DNA from: Raphanus sativus
Lineage: Eukaryota; Streptophyta; Magnoliopsida; Brassicales; Brassicaceae
Reading direction: 5' to 3'
DNA: 64,000 nt
Assembly (NCBI RefSeq): GCF_000801105.2
Contig: NC_079517.1
Location: 13,950,001-14,014,000 of the forward strand
Shown: positions 12,275-23,681 of the stretch, in pieces
Layout of the letters: every line of letters begins with the position of its first letter
Position numbering within the stretch: the stretch's first letter is position 1
Translations under genes and position numbers: made by a program
Notes under the pieces: generated by a model
What the model saw: only the letters and a program-made list of their open reading frames with translations
What the model was told of the DNA's origin: nothing
Databases searched by the model: none

Positions 12275-13518
12275 CTAGGATTGAACCCGCCCTACGGGCG
12301 GGTAAACAAATATACAAATTATTTAAATATATTTGAAATTTTTAATTCATTTTAGATTAAAATTAAATTAAGTTCTATATTTTTATTACGTAAAATTTGT
12401 CTATTTATTTTATAAATCATAAATTTAGATAATATAATCTAATTATTTTACAAATCAAATTACAAATCATAAAAAAAAATTTAGTTTGTTCTAATTTAGC
12501 TTCTAACAATTATTACTTCGATTATTTTTACCAAAGAAACATCTAGCTAATAGTTGAAGCATTAATCTAACTCTAATGTTAATTTCAAAATTGTCCTTCA
12601 CTTTTATACACAGTCATACACAAAAAGTAAAAATATTTTATCGTAAACTAAGCTTGTCATCATCTGTCATGGAAACTCATCCTTTGCCGACTTGAAAAAA
12701 CCATTTTTCGCTAAGAACAAATCATTTTCTTTTCTTTTACTTATCTGCTTCTTGAAATTTTCTGCGCAAAATCTCCAATTTCACACAATGAAATTTTGAA
12801 TTGTGAGCTGTGTCAAAAAGGGTATTGGGTACAAACTATAAAAATTGGATCTTTGCGTGTTTAGTGATGTCTAAAGTATAAGTCTTTATCATCCTTGACT
12901 ATGTTCTTTTTTGCAGATTTATATTTACACCATTTGTGACTGTTTCGTACTATGGTTTCTCATGGTAGATTTTACTGTCTGCTCCATCTATGACATCTTT
13001 TGTGTTTATCACCTTTGCGTTTTGTTAGCATCATATTGTTTTGTAATTTTAAAGTTATGATTTGTGGCAGTGGGCTCCTTTTCATTATGTGATGGCAACG
13101 CCACTGCTTGTTGTTTTTGAGATCCTGCTCTATGTACATTTTGAAGATCAGTATGATATACTCTTTAACTTTTAATATTAATCGCGGTTGTGTTTATGGC
13201 TGGTGTCTTTTTTTATGATAGAGATCTAGACTTGCTTTCTTAGTTATTTTTCAATACTATTTACCATCATATGAGGGATGAAGTCATATGAAAAACACTT
13301 CGTGTAAGTTAGTTCTTCACTATCTGTATGTGAACTTGTCCAAACATATTTTTCTATATAAAAAAGGATATCTTTCATCTCTGTATTCTGTGTCTGTCTT
13401 CTTCTCATTTTTTCTTCGTTGGTGTCATTTCACCTTTACTCGTCAGATTTAGAAATATGTATAGTGAATAGAAATATATAATGTTTTTGTGTATATATAT
13501 ATATATATATAGATTTGT

Positions 13519-13960
13519 TTATGATTTGCGGACCTTACTATTGAGGATGCTATTGAAGATTTCTTTGTAGACAATATTGTTTACTCCAGTTGCTGAGTCT
13601 TTTTCTTCTTGTAAAATACTTAAACCTTCACGTGATGTTACTCTTGAGAGAGCAATATATAGCTGGCCATGACTGAAAACTGGTTTAGACAAATATAAAG
13701 TAACTAATTTAAGCTTTGTCATTGGTTTTTGTTTATGGTCATTGTATACAATACTCTTATTGGAAATTGTCTTTTCTTAAGTATAAATGGATGGTCTGAG
13801 ACTATTAGAGATAAAATAATTCTTCGTAGTGAGACTCTTTTACCAAATATGTGTACCTCTGACTATTTCACCTTCGATAGCTCTTTCTGTCATATGAGTA
13901 AGAGATACATTTATAACGATGTGGTTGAGAGCGAGATAAGCGGTTTCTTAACATAAAAAT
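13519..13960 (-). pseudogene. Helitron Pif1-like helicase, C-terminal remnant
   Basis: An open stretch of about 66 codons (13719-13519) contains YLSKPVFSHGQLYIALSRVT, the conserved last motifs of Helitron Rep-helicase proteins. Upstream of it, in broken frames up to about 13960, are recognisable pieces such as THMTERAIEGE and TMTINK, which normally precede this motif. Stops and frameshifts separate the pieces. The Rep domain and the Walker motifs are missing, so this is a relic. Confidence 0.85.
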
Positions 13961-13979
13961 ATTTGGAAATAATAAAAAA

Positions 13980-15850
13980 GTAAAAACTATACATATTTCA
14001 GATATATGTTTAATGTAGTATTTCCATTTCCTATATTGTATATTTACTTAAAATGTAAAACTATATATTTTTCAGATAGATGTTTAATATAGTATTTCAA
14101 TTTCTTGTATTGTATATTTATTTATTATTTATTTATTTATTATTATATTATATATTTATTTATTCTAATTTTCTTGCTTTTATATCAAATGGTTATATTA
14201 CGATAGATGTTTAATGTAACATTTCTATTTCTTATATTGTATCTTTACTTATTATTTATTTTACTATATTTTTTTAGATAGATGTTTAATGTAATTTTCC
14301 TATTATTATATTGTATATATACTTATTATTTTTTCTTTCTTGTATTGTGTATTTACTTACCTAATATTATGATAGATTTTTAATGTAATATTTTTATTTC
14401 TTATATTATATATTTACTTATTATTTAATTTACTATACATTTTCATATAGATGTTTAATTTAGTTTTCCCATTTTTTTATATTGTATATTTAGTTATTGT
14501 TTATTTTTCTTACTTTGTATATTTACTTATTATAATTTTTTGCTTTTATATCAAATGAAAATATTACAATAGATCTTTAATGTAATATTTCTTATATAGT
14601 ATATTTACTTATTATTTATTTGTTCTTATATTGTATATTTATTTATTCTAATATTACGGTAGATAATATTTCTATTTATATTTTATATTTACTTATTATT
14701 TATTTTTCTATATTGTATATTTATTTATAAAATATTTTAAAATAATAAAAAGGTAAAAGTATACATTTTAGATAGATGTTCAATGTAGTTTTTTCATTTC
14801 TTATATTGAATATATACTAATTATTTATTTTATTATACATTTTTCAGTTCAATGTTAAGGTAATATTTCTATTTTTATATTGTATATTTACTTTTTATTT
14901 TTAAATAATAATGCAATGTGGCATCTTTCTAGAGAAGTTTTTACTTATTAATATTATTTTTACATATTATTTATTATATACATATTATTTATTATTTTTG
15001 AAATTATATATATGGTAATCTTGCATATGTTTAATGTAGTATTTCTATTTTTAATGTTGTATATTTACATATTATTTATTATTTTCAAAATTATATATAT
15101 CATGGTAATCTTACATATGTTTAATGTAGTATTTCCATTTATAATTTGTATATTTACATATTAATTATTATTTTTGATATTATATATATATATATATATG
15201 GTAATCTTTCATATGTTTAATTTTTCATTTCTAATGTTGAATATTTACATATTATTTATTATTTTCAAAATTATATATCATGTTTTATTTTTCCTTATAT
15301 CTTTATTTACTTTTTATTTATTTTTCATTTTTAGTAATAATGTAACGTGGCATCTTTCTAGAGAAGTTTTTACTTATTAATATTATTTTTACATATTATT
15401 TATTATATACATATTATTTATTATTTTCGAAATTATATATATGGTAATCTTGCATATGTTTAATGTAGTATTTTTATTTATAATGTTGTATATTTACATA
15501 TTATTTATTATTTTCAAAATTATATATATCATGGTAATCTTACATATGTTTAATGTAGTATTTCCATTTATAATTTTTATATTACATATTTTTTTATTAT
15601 ATATATATATGGCAATATTATATATGTTTAATTTTTCATTTCTAATGTTGAATATTTACATATTATTTATTATTTTCAAAATTATATATCAAGATAATCT
15701 TACATATGTTTAATTTAATATTTCCATTTATAATTTTGTGTATTTAAATATTATTTATTATGTTTGAAATTATATTTGTCAGTAATATTAAAATGTAAAA
15801 CTATACATTATATCAATATTTTGAAAAATGTAAAACTAAACATAATAAGG
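13980..15850. repeat. Degenerate AT-rich tandem repeats inside Helitron A
   Basis: Many copies of a pattern GATGTTTAATGTAGTATTT followed by TATTGTATATTTACTTATTA, with variable spacing of about 60-110 bp. A longer block at about 14910-15150 (starting near TGGCATCTTTCTAGAGAAG) is repeated at about 15333-15575 with few changes, an offset of about 420 bp. There is no coding content. Confidence 0.75.
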
Positions 15851-15950
15851 TAATAATATTAGTCATGCCACGTCTCTTCTTTTCGAAGAGGATTTCTAAA
15901 ACGATGTGGACGCTCTTTGGTGCTTCAAAAGGCTACTTTTATAGTATAGA

Positions 15951-16608
15951 TTTTTTTTGTTTAGAATTCTGAAAAGGAAAATTCTGAAACAATTAATATT
16001 AAATGAATTTTAACTATTAAATAGTTTTTACAATTAGATTATTAAAAATTCGTATTTATTATATAAGTACATATATATTTAATCATTATATTTTAAACAC
16101 ATGTAAAAATATTAGAAGGAAAATTACTATCAATAATCTTTTACAATAGTCTTTTGTTTAGAATTTTAAAAATGGAAAATTACTATTAATATTATTTATA
16201 ATAAGGTTTTTGATTCTGAGATAGATTAACACATGTCACATCTTAAATATTTTTGTTTAGAATTTTGAAAATGGAAAATTACTATTAATAATATTTATAA
16301 TAAGGTTTCAATTATGAGATAGATTATCACATGTCACAATCTTAAAGTTTTAATTGTTATGTGTCGCGATCATGTTTAAAATTATTTATAATAAGGTTTT
16401 TGATTCTGAGATAGATTAACACATGTCACAATCTTAAATATTTTTGTTTAGAATTTTGAAAATGGAAAATTACTATTAATAATATTTATACTAAGGTTTT
16501 CAATTATGAGATAGATTATCACATGTCACAATCTTAAAGTTTTAATTGTCATGTGTCGCGATCATGTTAATTAGTAATTTTGAAAAAACCAAACTTTATA
16601 TAATAAGA
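15951..16608 (-). mobile_element. Helitron C fragment (5' end)
   Basis: The minus-strand terminus TCTTATTATATAAAG at 16608 matches the 5' ends of Helitrons B and D. It directly touches the CTAG end of Helitron D. Its 3' end is not seen before Helitron A begins at 15950, so it is a partial or interrupted copy. The interior includes an internal tandem duplication (16191-16568). Confidence 0.55.
16191..16568. repeat. 190-bp tandem duplication
   Basis: Two head-to-tail units start with ATTATTTATAATAAGG at about 16191 and 16381. Each contains two related half-units built around GAGATAGATTA-CACATGTCACA and ends with GTGTCGCGATCATGTT. The units differ at only a few bases. ACATGT and TCGCGA palindromes recur in each. 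Confidence 0.85.
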
Positions 16609-17069
16609 CTAGATATGGACCCGTGCGTTGCACGGGTTTGATTAACATTTTAATTTTATAAAACATAATAATGATAAATCTTTTAGTGAAATTATATGAT
16701 TTTTTGCATATATTATGTTAAAATATTTTATGAAAAAAGAATTCATTTTTCACATAAATTAAATTGTACTTTTTCTAAAGTTGGTAACAGAATCAAAATC
16801 ATGATTCAAACAGAATTTAGTCCGAGAAGATGCCGACAAACAAATATACATTCATATGCTTTGGTCAAAAACACTTGTCATGATAAGAACAATATTTTTA
16901 CTTTTTACAGCATGATATTTATCTTCAAATAGTTCTGCTTGTTCAGTCTATAGTCTTGCTCGTATTTCAATTCCACAGTATAAGATAGTTTTTTTTAAAA
17001 AAGAGAAATAAGAAAATATATAGTGAGATTGATTGATAGAATTGGAATTGAAAAATATACCTCCTTAAC

Positions 17070-18277
17070 CAGTGGCGGAGCCAGAATTTTTCTAGCGGGG
17101 GTCATCTTAAAAAAAAAATATAATAGTTTTTCATGTTTTAGAAATTAAATAAAATTGTTACTTTACATGTTTACAAAAATAAAATTTAGTTGTTAGCTAA
17201 GAATATTTTTTCAGAAATTGATGCATTAATAAAATTAAAAATATAAATATAAATGTTAAGTTACCTGTGTGTTTATATTATATTTATTTACTTTAACAGA
17301 AAACTAGATTTGACCCGCACGTCCGTGCGGGTGTATTTTTTCAAAATATTGCTATTTTTTTCACGTCAATATTAGAGAGGAACAAAAAATCCGAATCCAA
17401 AGAATCGAACCGAACCCGACGCAAAAAAATAGTATTAAACTCAAACCGAAATTGATTAAATATCTGAATTATTCAAAATTTTGGTATTTAGATAACCGAA
17501 TCTGATTCAAACCAAAGAGTTTTGGGTACCTTGAATGTATTCAAAATAGATTTATATACTTATATATATTAATTATTTTTAGATTTAATGTATATAAAAA
17601 CATCCATAATATATATGATACTTTTAAGTTGGTTTAAATACTTGAAAATATATACAATAGTTAAAGTAAATATCTAAATAGTTAAAGTATACTCAAAACA
17701 TCAAAAATATTTAAAATAATTATTGATTTTCTATCCAAATATTTAAAATCAAACCAATTTATATGTTAAGTTTAGGTATTCTAACATATGTTATTTAAAT
17801 TTATATGTAATATATTATTTTATTTGTAAATTTTGAGAAAATTAAAGTATATAATGAATCTTAATAAATTTAAAATAATTTAAATGGGTTATTCGAACCA
17901 AAACTGAACCCGTAAAGATCTGAATCGAACCCAAACCAAAATTTAGAGATATCTGAATGGGATTGAAATCTTTGAACCCAGAAACTCAAAACTCGAACCC
18001 AAAAAGATCCAAACGGAACCGAATGGGTATCTGAACGCTTACCTCTGGTCATTATTATATATCATATATGTCATCATATAATTAATCGCATTTATATGTA
18101 CTATCACTATAAATAATCATATAATTTCATATATATTATATTTTAAAAAATTTAATGTGAAATACAAAAACCAAAATTTAAATTGGTATATGAAACTCGG
18201 CTATTTTTATTTTTCTTATATATGTATATTTTTATTTTATTTTGATATAAAATCAATTTTAAATTATTATTTTGATT

Positions 18278-18313
<36 letters not shown>

Positions 18314-19370
18314 AAATTTTGTTTTATGATTATTTTAGACAAAAGAAAATTTAGGTAGTTATATTAGTTCATTTTCTTATATTTAAAAGCTCGGCCAAAT
18401 GGGTAGTTTTCATAATATAATGAACTTTCAATTTTTTTAATAACATATAAGCCCATTAATTTTTTTCTTAATAGACTGCTATCAATTGTTTCTAATGTTT
18501 TTTTTTTTAAATTTGATATTCATGTTTTCAAACAAAACTCATTTTAAAAATGATTATCTATGTTTCCAGACTCAAATATATTTCAGTTTTACTAATGTAG
18601 ATGATATATTTGTTGTTAATGTGGTAGCTAAAAGTTAGGGTCTTGTTAAGTTAAGTTAGTAAGTAGGTGATGGTTCTAGTACTTTTTAGGAATATTTTGT
18701 AAATTTACAAACATATTACGTGCAGACCATCAGTAAAATAAAACTCCATTAATTATTTATAGTGCTCTTCAAGTTGCGCTGGTAAAGCCCCATTGCTGAA
18801 ACCGTGAAAGCCTAATTATAAGTAGATAATTAGGCCCTTAATGTCGATGGCAAAAGATGTAATTAAAATAGGGAAGTAAGGGTTAATTTTCAATTGTACT
18901 TCAATTTTAATAGATTAGATGAAAAATGATCTGGATAGAGATTAATGTATATTGAAAACAACTAATGTATCCACGTTTAACCTTTTTTAGTTTTAGTGAA
19001 CAATAGAAAATCGAAACATTACATTGGCAAAAAGAAAATGAACCATCAGTTACAAATAATCAATGAAGATTCATAAATTATGAATTTATTCTTTTTGTAT
19101 AAAAAGTGAATTCAACTAAAATTAAGCCCAACATCTATAATTAGTCTAAGGTAATTCAACTAAAAAAAACATCTATAATTAGTCAAAACTGAATCCAAAA
19201 TGATGATTTATGTTTTAGTTATGTTTTTGTCTCAAGTTTTTTTTTCACATGTGGGGTCATCTAGATTATTTTATTGGGGTCACAAAATAATTTTAATAAA
19301 CAAAACACATAAACTTTAAAAATAAGTGGGGTCAGTTGACCCCACTCCCATTGCACTAGCTCCGCCCCTG
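17070..19370. mobile_element. Non-autonomous hAT element, split by a Helitron
   Basis: Perfect 8-bp target duplication TCCTTAAC (17062-17069 and 19371-19378). Imperfect terminal inverted repeats CAGTGGCGGAGCCAG and CTAGCTCCGCCCCTG. No transposase is visible. A 1.6-kb Helitron sits inside. The uninterrupted relative at 47390-48080 lets the hAT parts be recognised as 17070-17303 plus 18920-19370. Confidence 0.88.
17304..18919 (-). mobile_element. Helitron F nested in the hAT element
   Basis: On plus it begins CTAGATTTGACCCGCACG with a CCCGCACG-TC-CGTGCGGG hairpin and closes with TTAATAGATTAGA, the inverse of a TCTAATCTATTAA 5' end. It sits between A and T of the hAT sequence, and the hAT copy at 47.8 kb is continuous at this point. 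Non-coding. It includes degenerate CCGAACC-type repeats and a (TA)n run near 18280. Confidence 0.85.
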
Positions 19371-19415
19371 TCCTTAACGATAAAGTTAGAATTAACTCTT
19401 CGAAGGACAGATTTA

Positions 19416-19782
19416 GTGGGGTGTATTCAACCGAGAATTTTAGGTGATTTGTATTAAATGACAAATCCACTGTTATTCAAACATGAATTTTAAAAACTCA
19501 TTTAAAATCCACTGTTATTGAACTTGACATTTCATAAAGTACTCTGAAATCCACTGTTATTGAAAATATTTTAAGTTGTGGAGTTTTAAAGTTTTTAGGT
19601 GATTTTAGGATGTTTGGGTGGAGTTTCTTAGTTAAAAAAATTAAAACTCAAATCTCATGGTTTTAGGTGATATTCTAGAGTAGTTTAACAAAAATCACAT
19701 AAATCTTTGCAACTTTATTAAAGTCATCTAAAACTCTACTAAAAATCAAATCACATCAAATGTTAAATTGAATACACCCTCC
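19416..19782. mobile_element. Harbinger-type MITE, copy 1
   Basis: The 367-bp element has ends GTGGGGTGTATTCAA and TTGAATACACCCTCC and TTA on both sides (19413-19415 and 19783-19785), the usual PIF/Harbinger target. It is closely similar along its length to the copy at 48377-48744. Confidence 0.8.
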
Positions 19783-20636
19783 TTAGTCTTACTACGAACA
19801 TCCGTTTTCTCCATATTTTTTATATAACTGATTACATCTGTAACAAAATCATGTATATAATAATGTTATTTCAAGTAAAAATATATAATGCGAATCAAAA
19901 GGGAAAGATAAAGAAAAAACTGATCAAAAGAAAATACTTTATATATATAAATATATAAATATAAATTATGAATGTTACCATATAAATTGTATGTTGAATT
20001 CTTTCAGTTGAGCAAGATCTTCATAATTTCGAAATCGAAATTTTCCAGGCGGTATTTGAGGTAATTGTTGCACCAGACATGAAATTGATGTTCTCTCAGT
20101 CAATCTTATCTGAAATTAATGATTGAGACTTTGTAGTTTTTATTGCAATCTGCAAATTAAAATTACAGATTTCAATAATCGCTCCTTCACATAATCCATC
20201 TCCAAACTTTTCAATAAGAGAATGATGCACGTAATCTTGAATAATATTATCTTATATAATAAACAATTTTTTGATAATTAAAATATATAAGATTATTCTA
20301 AAAGTAAAATATTCACCTTCTCATCGAATAGAAAAATATTCATTCCTATAAGTTCATTATTCTTATTTAAATTTTTTGCTTCCAACGTACTACGGTATGA
20401 CGGTAACGACGTTTTTTATTTAACTGATCTACTGTTAAATAACTTTCTGAAATCATTGTTTTTTGATAATTCCTGGTAACAAATTAAATTACAATTTCAG
20501 TTAGAAAATAATAAATACGACAAATACAAATAAGCATATTAACAACTAAACGTATTAAAGTAGTAAAATTAAGCTGACATGAACTTACCTAGAACAACAT
20601 AACCAATACAAATGTTCCAAAAAAACATAATAATAC

Positions 20637-20985
20637 TTTTTTGACAACAATGAATTACTCTACCGTGATTCTACCGGTTCAGAAAACCAAACCGGGGAAA
20701 TCGAATCGACATATAACATAGCTGATGGTGAATTCCTTGCCCCATGAGCAAGCTTGTCCGCCATTGTGTTTTGCGCCCTTGGAATATGTCTGATCTTGAA
20801 ATTAGGGAAGAAAGTCTTACTTCGTTGAAATTCTTCCATATGTGTAGTAAATGCTGGTCATTCTTCGGGTGAGGACACCATCTTCACCAATTGAGAACAA
20901 TCCGTAGCAAACACCACATCTGAGAACTGCAGGGTCTTCATGCACTCCATTGCCCAAATCAGCGCTTCACATTCTGCGTGTAAAG
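20637..20985 (-). mobile_element. 5'-truncated LINE insertion, RNase H end
   Basis: Flanked by the direct repeat ACATAATAATAC (20625-20636 and 20986-20997). The minus strand reads the RNase H end of a LINE ORF2: EALIWAMECMKTL, FATDCSQLVKMV, RHIPRAQNTMADKLAHGAR, one internal stop, then the tail TTGTTGTCAAAAAA. It is from the same broad group as the LINE at 3792, but a different subfamily. Confidence 0.92.
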
Positions 20986-22455
20986 ACATAATAATACAAA
21001 AACACATAAGCAATCATAATAGCGACATTAACTAACGTACGTCGATTACCAAAAAGAACACTTACTTACGTACAACAGGATAACTAATTATAGATTGTAT
21101 ATGTGTACAAACGCCTAATCATATTATGGCAATAACTTAGTAGACAGCATGATAATAATACAACAAAAGAAATCAACGTAGGTTTATAAAAGGAAAAAAC
21201 ATGCGAAGAATGAGGATATAGAACCTCACCTTATATTTTTTTTTTGATCAAAACCTCACCTTATATTTTTAACATGCGAAGATCAGGATATAAAACCTCA
21301 CCTTATAATTTTTTGTGAATCAATAATTATGTTTGGTGATCAAATATGAGTTGTGACAAAATATTAAGGAGTTTAATTCTGTATATATATATATAGATGT
21401 AAATAATTGTAGTTCTTTTTGGTTTATAGTTTTTTAAATAAGGATTTGACTAAAAGAAAATTAACATTAAGCAGTTTTTGACAATTTTTTGTTTAAGATT
21501 TTAAAAAGGATAATTACGATTAAATATGTTTTTACATTTATCTTTTTATGATTTTAGAAAAGGAAATTAGTGTTAAATATTGTACAAATTGATTTGGTAT
21601 ATGTTTTATAAAAACGAAAAAATTACTATTACTTTTTAAAATAAATCATGTCACTTTTTATAAAGAAAAATACTATAAAGCAATTTTTTCATAATAAGAT
21701 TTTTATTATTTTGTTATTATAAATATATATATATATATATATATGCAGACTTTTACATTTTTGGTCTAAGATTTTTTTAAAAAGGATAATTACTAAATAA
21801 AGGAAAATTAGTATTTGTAAAAAATCGGTTTTGTATAAAATTTGTAAAAACGAAAAATTACTATTACTTTTTTAAAAATCGTGTTAATATGTGATAATTG
21901 TAGTTATTTTTTGGTTAATGATTTTTTAATTAGAATTTGAATAAAGGAAACATAAAGGAAAAGTAGTATTTTTACAAATCGGTTTTGGTATAATATTTTG
22001 TAAAAACGAAAATTTACTATTAATTTTTAAAAACAAAAATTACGATTTTTTTTTTTAAAATCGTGTTAATATGTGATAATTGTAGTTATTTGGTTAATAA
22101 TTTTTAAATACAATTTTTTGTTTAAGATTTTAAAAAGGATAATTACGATTAAATATGTTTTTACATTTATCTTTTTATGATTTTAGAAAAGAAAATTAGT
22201 GTTTAAATATTGTACAAATAGATTTTGGTAATAGGTTTTGTAAAAACCTAAATATATAATTAAGATTTTATATTTAGGTTTTGTAAAAACCTAAATATAT
22301 GTGATAATTGTAGTTATTTTTGGTTAATGATTTTTTAAATTAAGATTTGAAAATAAAGGAAAATTAACACATGTCACAATCCTAAATATATAATTAACAT
22401 GTGTCGCGATCTTGTTAATTAGTAACTTTGAAGAACCAAGCTTTATATAATAAGA

Positions 22456-23257
22456 TAGAGGTTAATAAATCCCCTTGGGGCTTGGATAATCCTCCAAAAA
22501 TCTGACGAAAATCTTAGTTGTCACTACTAAAACTTTATTCTGGACTGTATATTGTCTTTCAGACTTATATACAGTTAACTAATCCCTTCAATATTCGGTA
22601 TTACCTGCAGATATACGACTTAAATTATTATATTAGGTTTAGTTGCAACCGCAAACCTAAATCATAATGATGTCAATGGCGAGAGCGAGAGCGATATACG
22701 ACAAACGTAGATATGTTCATCCTTGCATTTTTTTTTTTGTAAACTATGTTCATCCTTACATCCAACGTATATAATTAACGATCAATCGTTTTCTGGTGTT
22801 CCAAAACTAATTAAAGATTAGAATATCTGAGTGGACTATAGAAAAATGATATCCTGTAAGTTATTCTTACAATGATCGTTTACAAACAAAAAAATCATTA
22901 AACGGGGGGCACGGTTTCATTACAAAATATCTGTAAATTATTATAGTAAATATTACTCCATAAGTCACTACTTTTGTTTTCTTTTTTGTAATTAGATAAG
23001 AGAGGATGAGTAATCATCTAGTCACTTGGTTCCATTCTAATATGACCCTTCTGAATGAAAGTCGACTATTGGGTGAATCATGTATATAATCTTACATTTA
23101 CGTATTTGATAATATAAGAATTTTTTGGTGGTGGGTCACACGCCACTCCCAAAGCGCCATTTACCTCAATCAACACAAAATAAACATTAATGTTTTAGAC
23201 ATATGTAGACAATACCCTGTCGGCCGACTCCATTCATGCCCGTAAAATAAAATACTA
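22456..23257. other. Intergenic DNA upstream of the O-methyltransferase cluster
   Basis: No gene. It contains a micro-retroinsertion at 22729-22745 (T-run plus GTAAACT) between copies of ATGTTCATCCTT(G/A)CAT (22713-22728 and 22746-22761). Otherwise ordinary AT-rich sequence. Confidence 0.55.
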
Positions 23258-23526
23258 CTTCCTCTGTTTTTTAAAGATGTATGTTTTAGGAATTTTTTTT
23301 GTTTCAAAAAGATGTATTTTTTATATTTTCAATGTAATTTTTGTCAACTAATTTATGAATAATTGTGAATCTCAAAAACATTAATTGCATTTCTTGAAAT
23401 TTTATTGGTTTAGAAATATAGGAAATATAAAATAACAAAAAACTATGCACTAATAAATAAATTTTAATATGTTTTATTAAAAAGTATGAAAATCTCAAAA
23501 CATGTATTATTTAAAAACAGAGGGAG
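23258..23526. mobile_element. Stowaway MITE in the promoter of the first O-methyltransferase
   Basis: The 269-bp element lies between TA dinucleotides, with ends CTTCCTCTGTTTTTTAAAG and TTTAAAAACAGAGGGAG. It has related copies at 53353 and 53690. It ends 155 bp before the ATG at 23682 and about 65 bp before the candidate TATA box at 23591. Confidence 0.85.
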
Positions 23527-23590
23527 TATTAAACATAACCTCTTGCTCACCATTCCAAATCTAAAGCCGGTATAGCTTGATAGTTCTCCC

Positions 23591-23596
23591 TATAAA
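23591..23596 (+). promoter_or_regulatory. Candidate TATA box, first O-methyltransferase
   Basis: TATAAA about 90 bp before the ATG at 23682, in a sensible place for a plant core promoter. The assignment rests on position and word only. Confidence 0.4.
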
Positions 23597-23681
23597 GTGG
23601 CACTTATTGTTAGAGTTAAACCACACTCTCAAACCAAATCTACCTGTGTCATCTAACTTCAATCTCTCAGCTAACACAACA

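Larger units (their letters stand above)
12275..15950 (-). mobile_element. Helitron A with decayed helicase
   Basis: On the minus strand the 5' terminus is TCTATACTATAAAAG at 15950, with A before it on that strand. The 3' terminus is a strong hairpin (CCCGCCC-TAC-GGGCGGG read on plus, 12286-12302) and CTAG at 12275-12278. It abuts the TC start of Helitron B exactly. It contains a Pif1-type helicase remnant (13519-13960) in the same orientation and about 1.9 kb of degenerate AT-rich repeats. It derives from an element that once coded for Rep/helicase. Confidence 0.78.
16609..22455 (-). mobile_element. Helitron D, host of nested insertions
   Basis: Its 3' end (read on plus) is CTAG at 16609-16612, then the hairpin CCCGTGC-GTT-GCACGGG. 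Its 5' terminus TCTTATTATATAAAG lies at 22455, preceded on the minus strand by A. These are compatible Helitron ends of the same family as Helitron B. The 5.8-kb span contains a hAT element (17070-19370), a Harbinger-type MITE, a LINE fragment and short duplications. Without these it would be about 2.8 kb, the same as Helitron B. Pairing of the two ends is inferred. Confidence 0.65.

Noticed and set aside
13980..15850. Possible CRISPR-like or satellite array
   Set aside because: The repeats are degenerate, unevenly spaced and AT-rich, in a plant Helitron. There are no constant repeats with unique spacers.
18280..18306. (TA)n runs here and at 13492, 21727 and 28136 as replication or regulatory elements
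   Set aside because: They are ordinary microsatellites in AT-rich plant DNA, with nothing else to support a function.
23577..23681. Longer N-terminus of the first O-methyltransferase
   Set aside because: The extra codons before 23682 do not resemble the family, and part lies over the TATA-like element.
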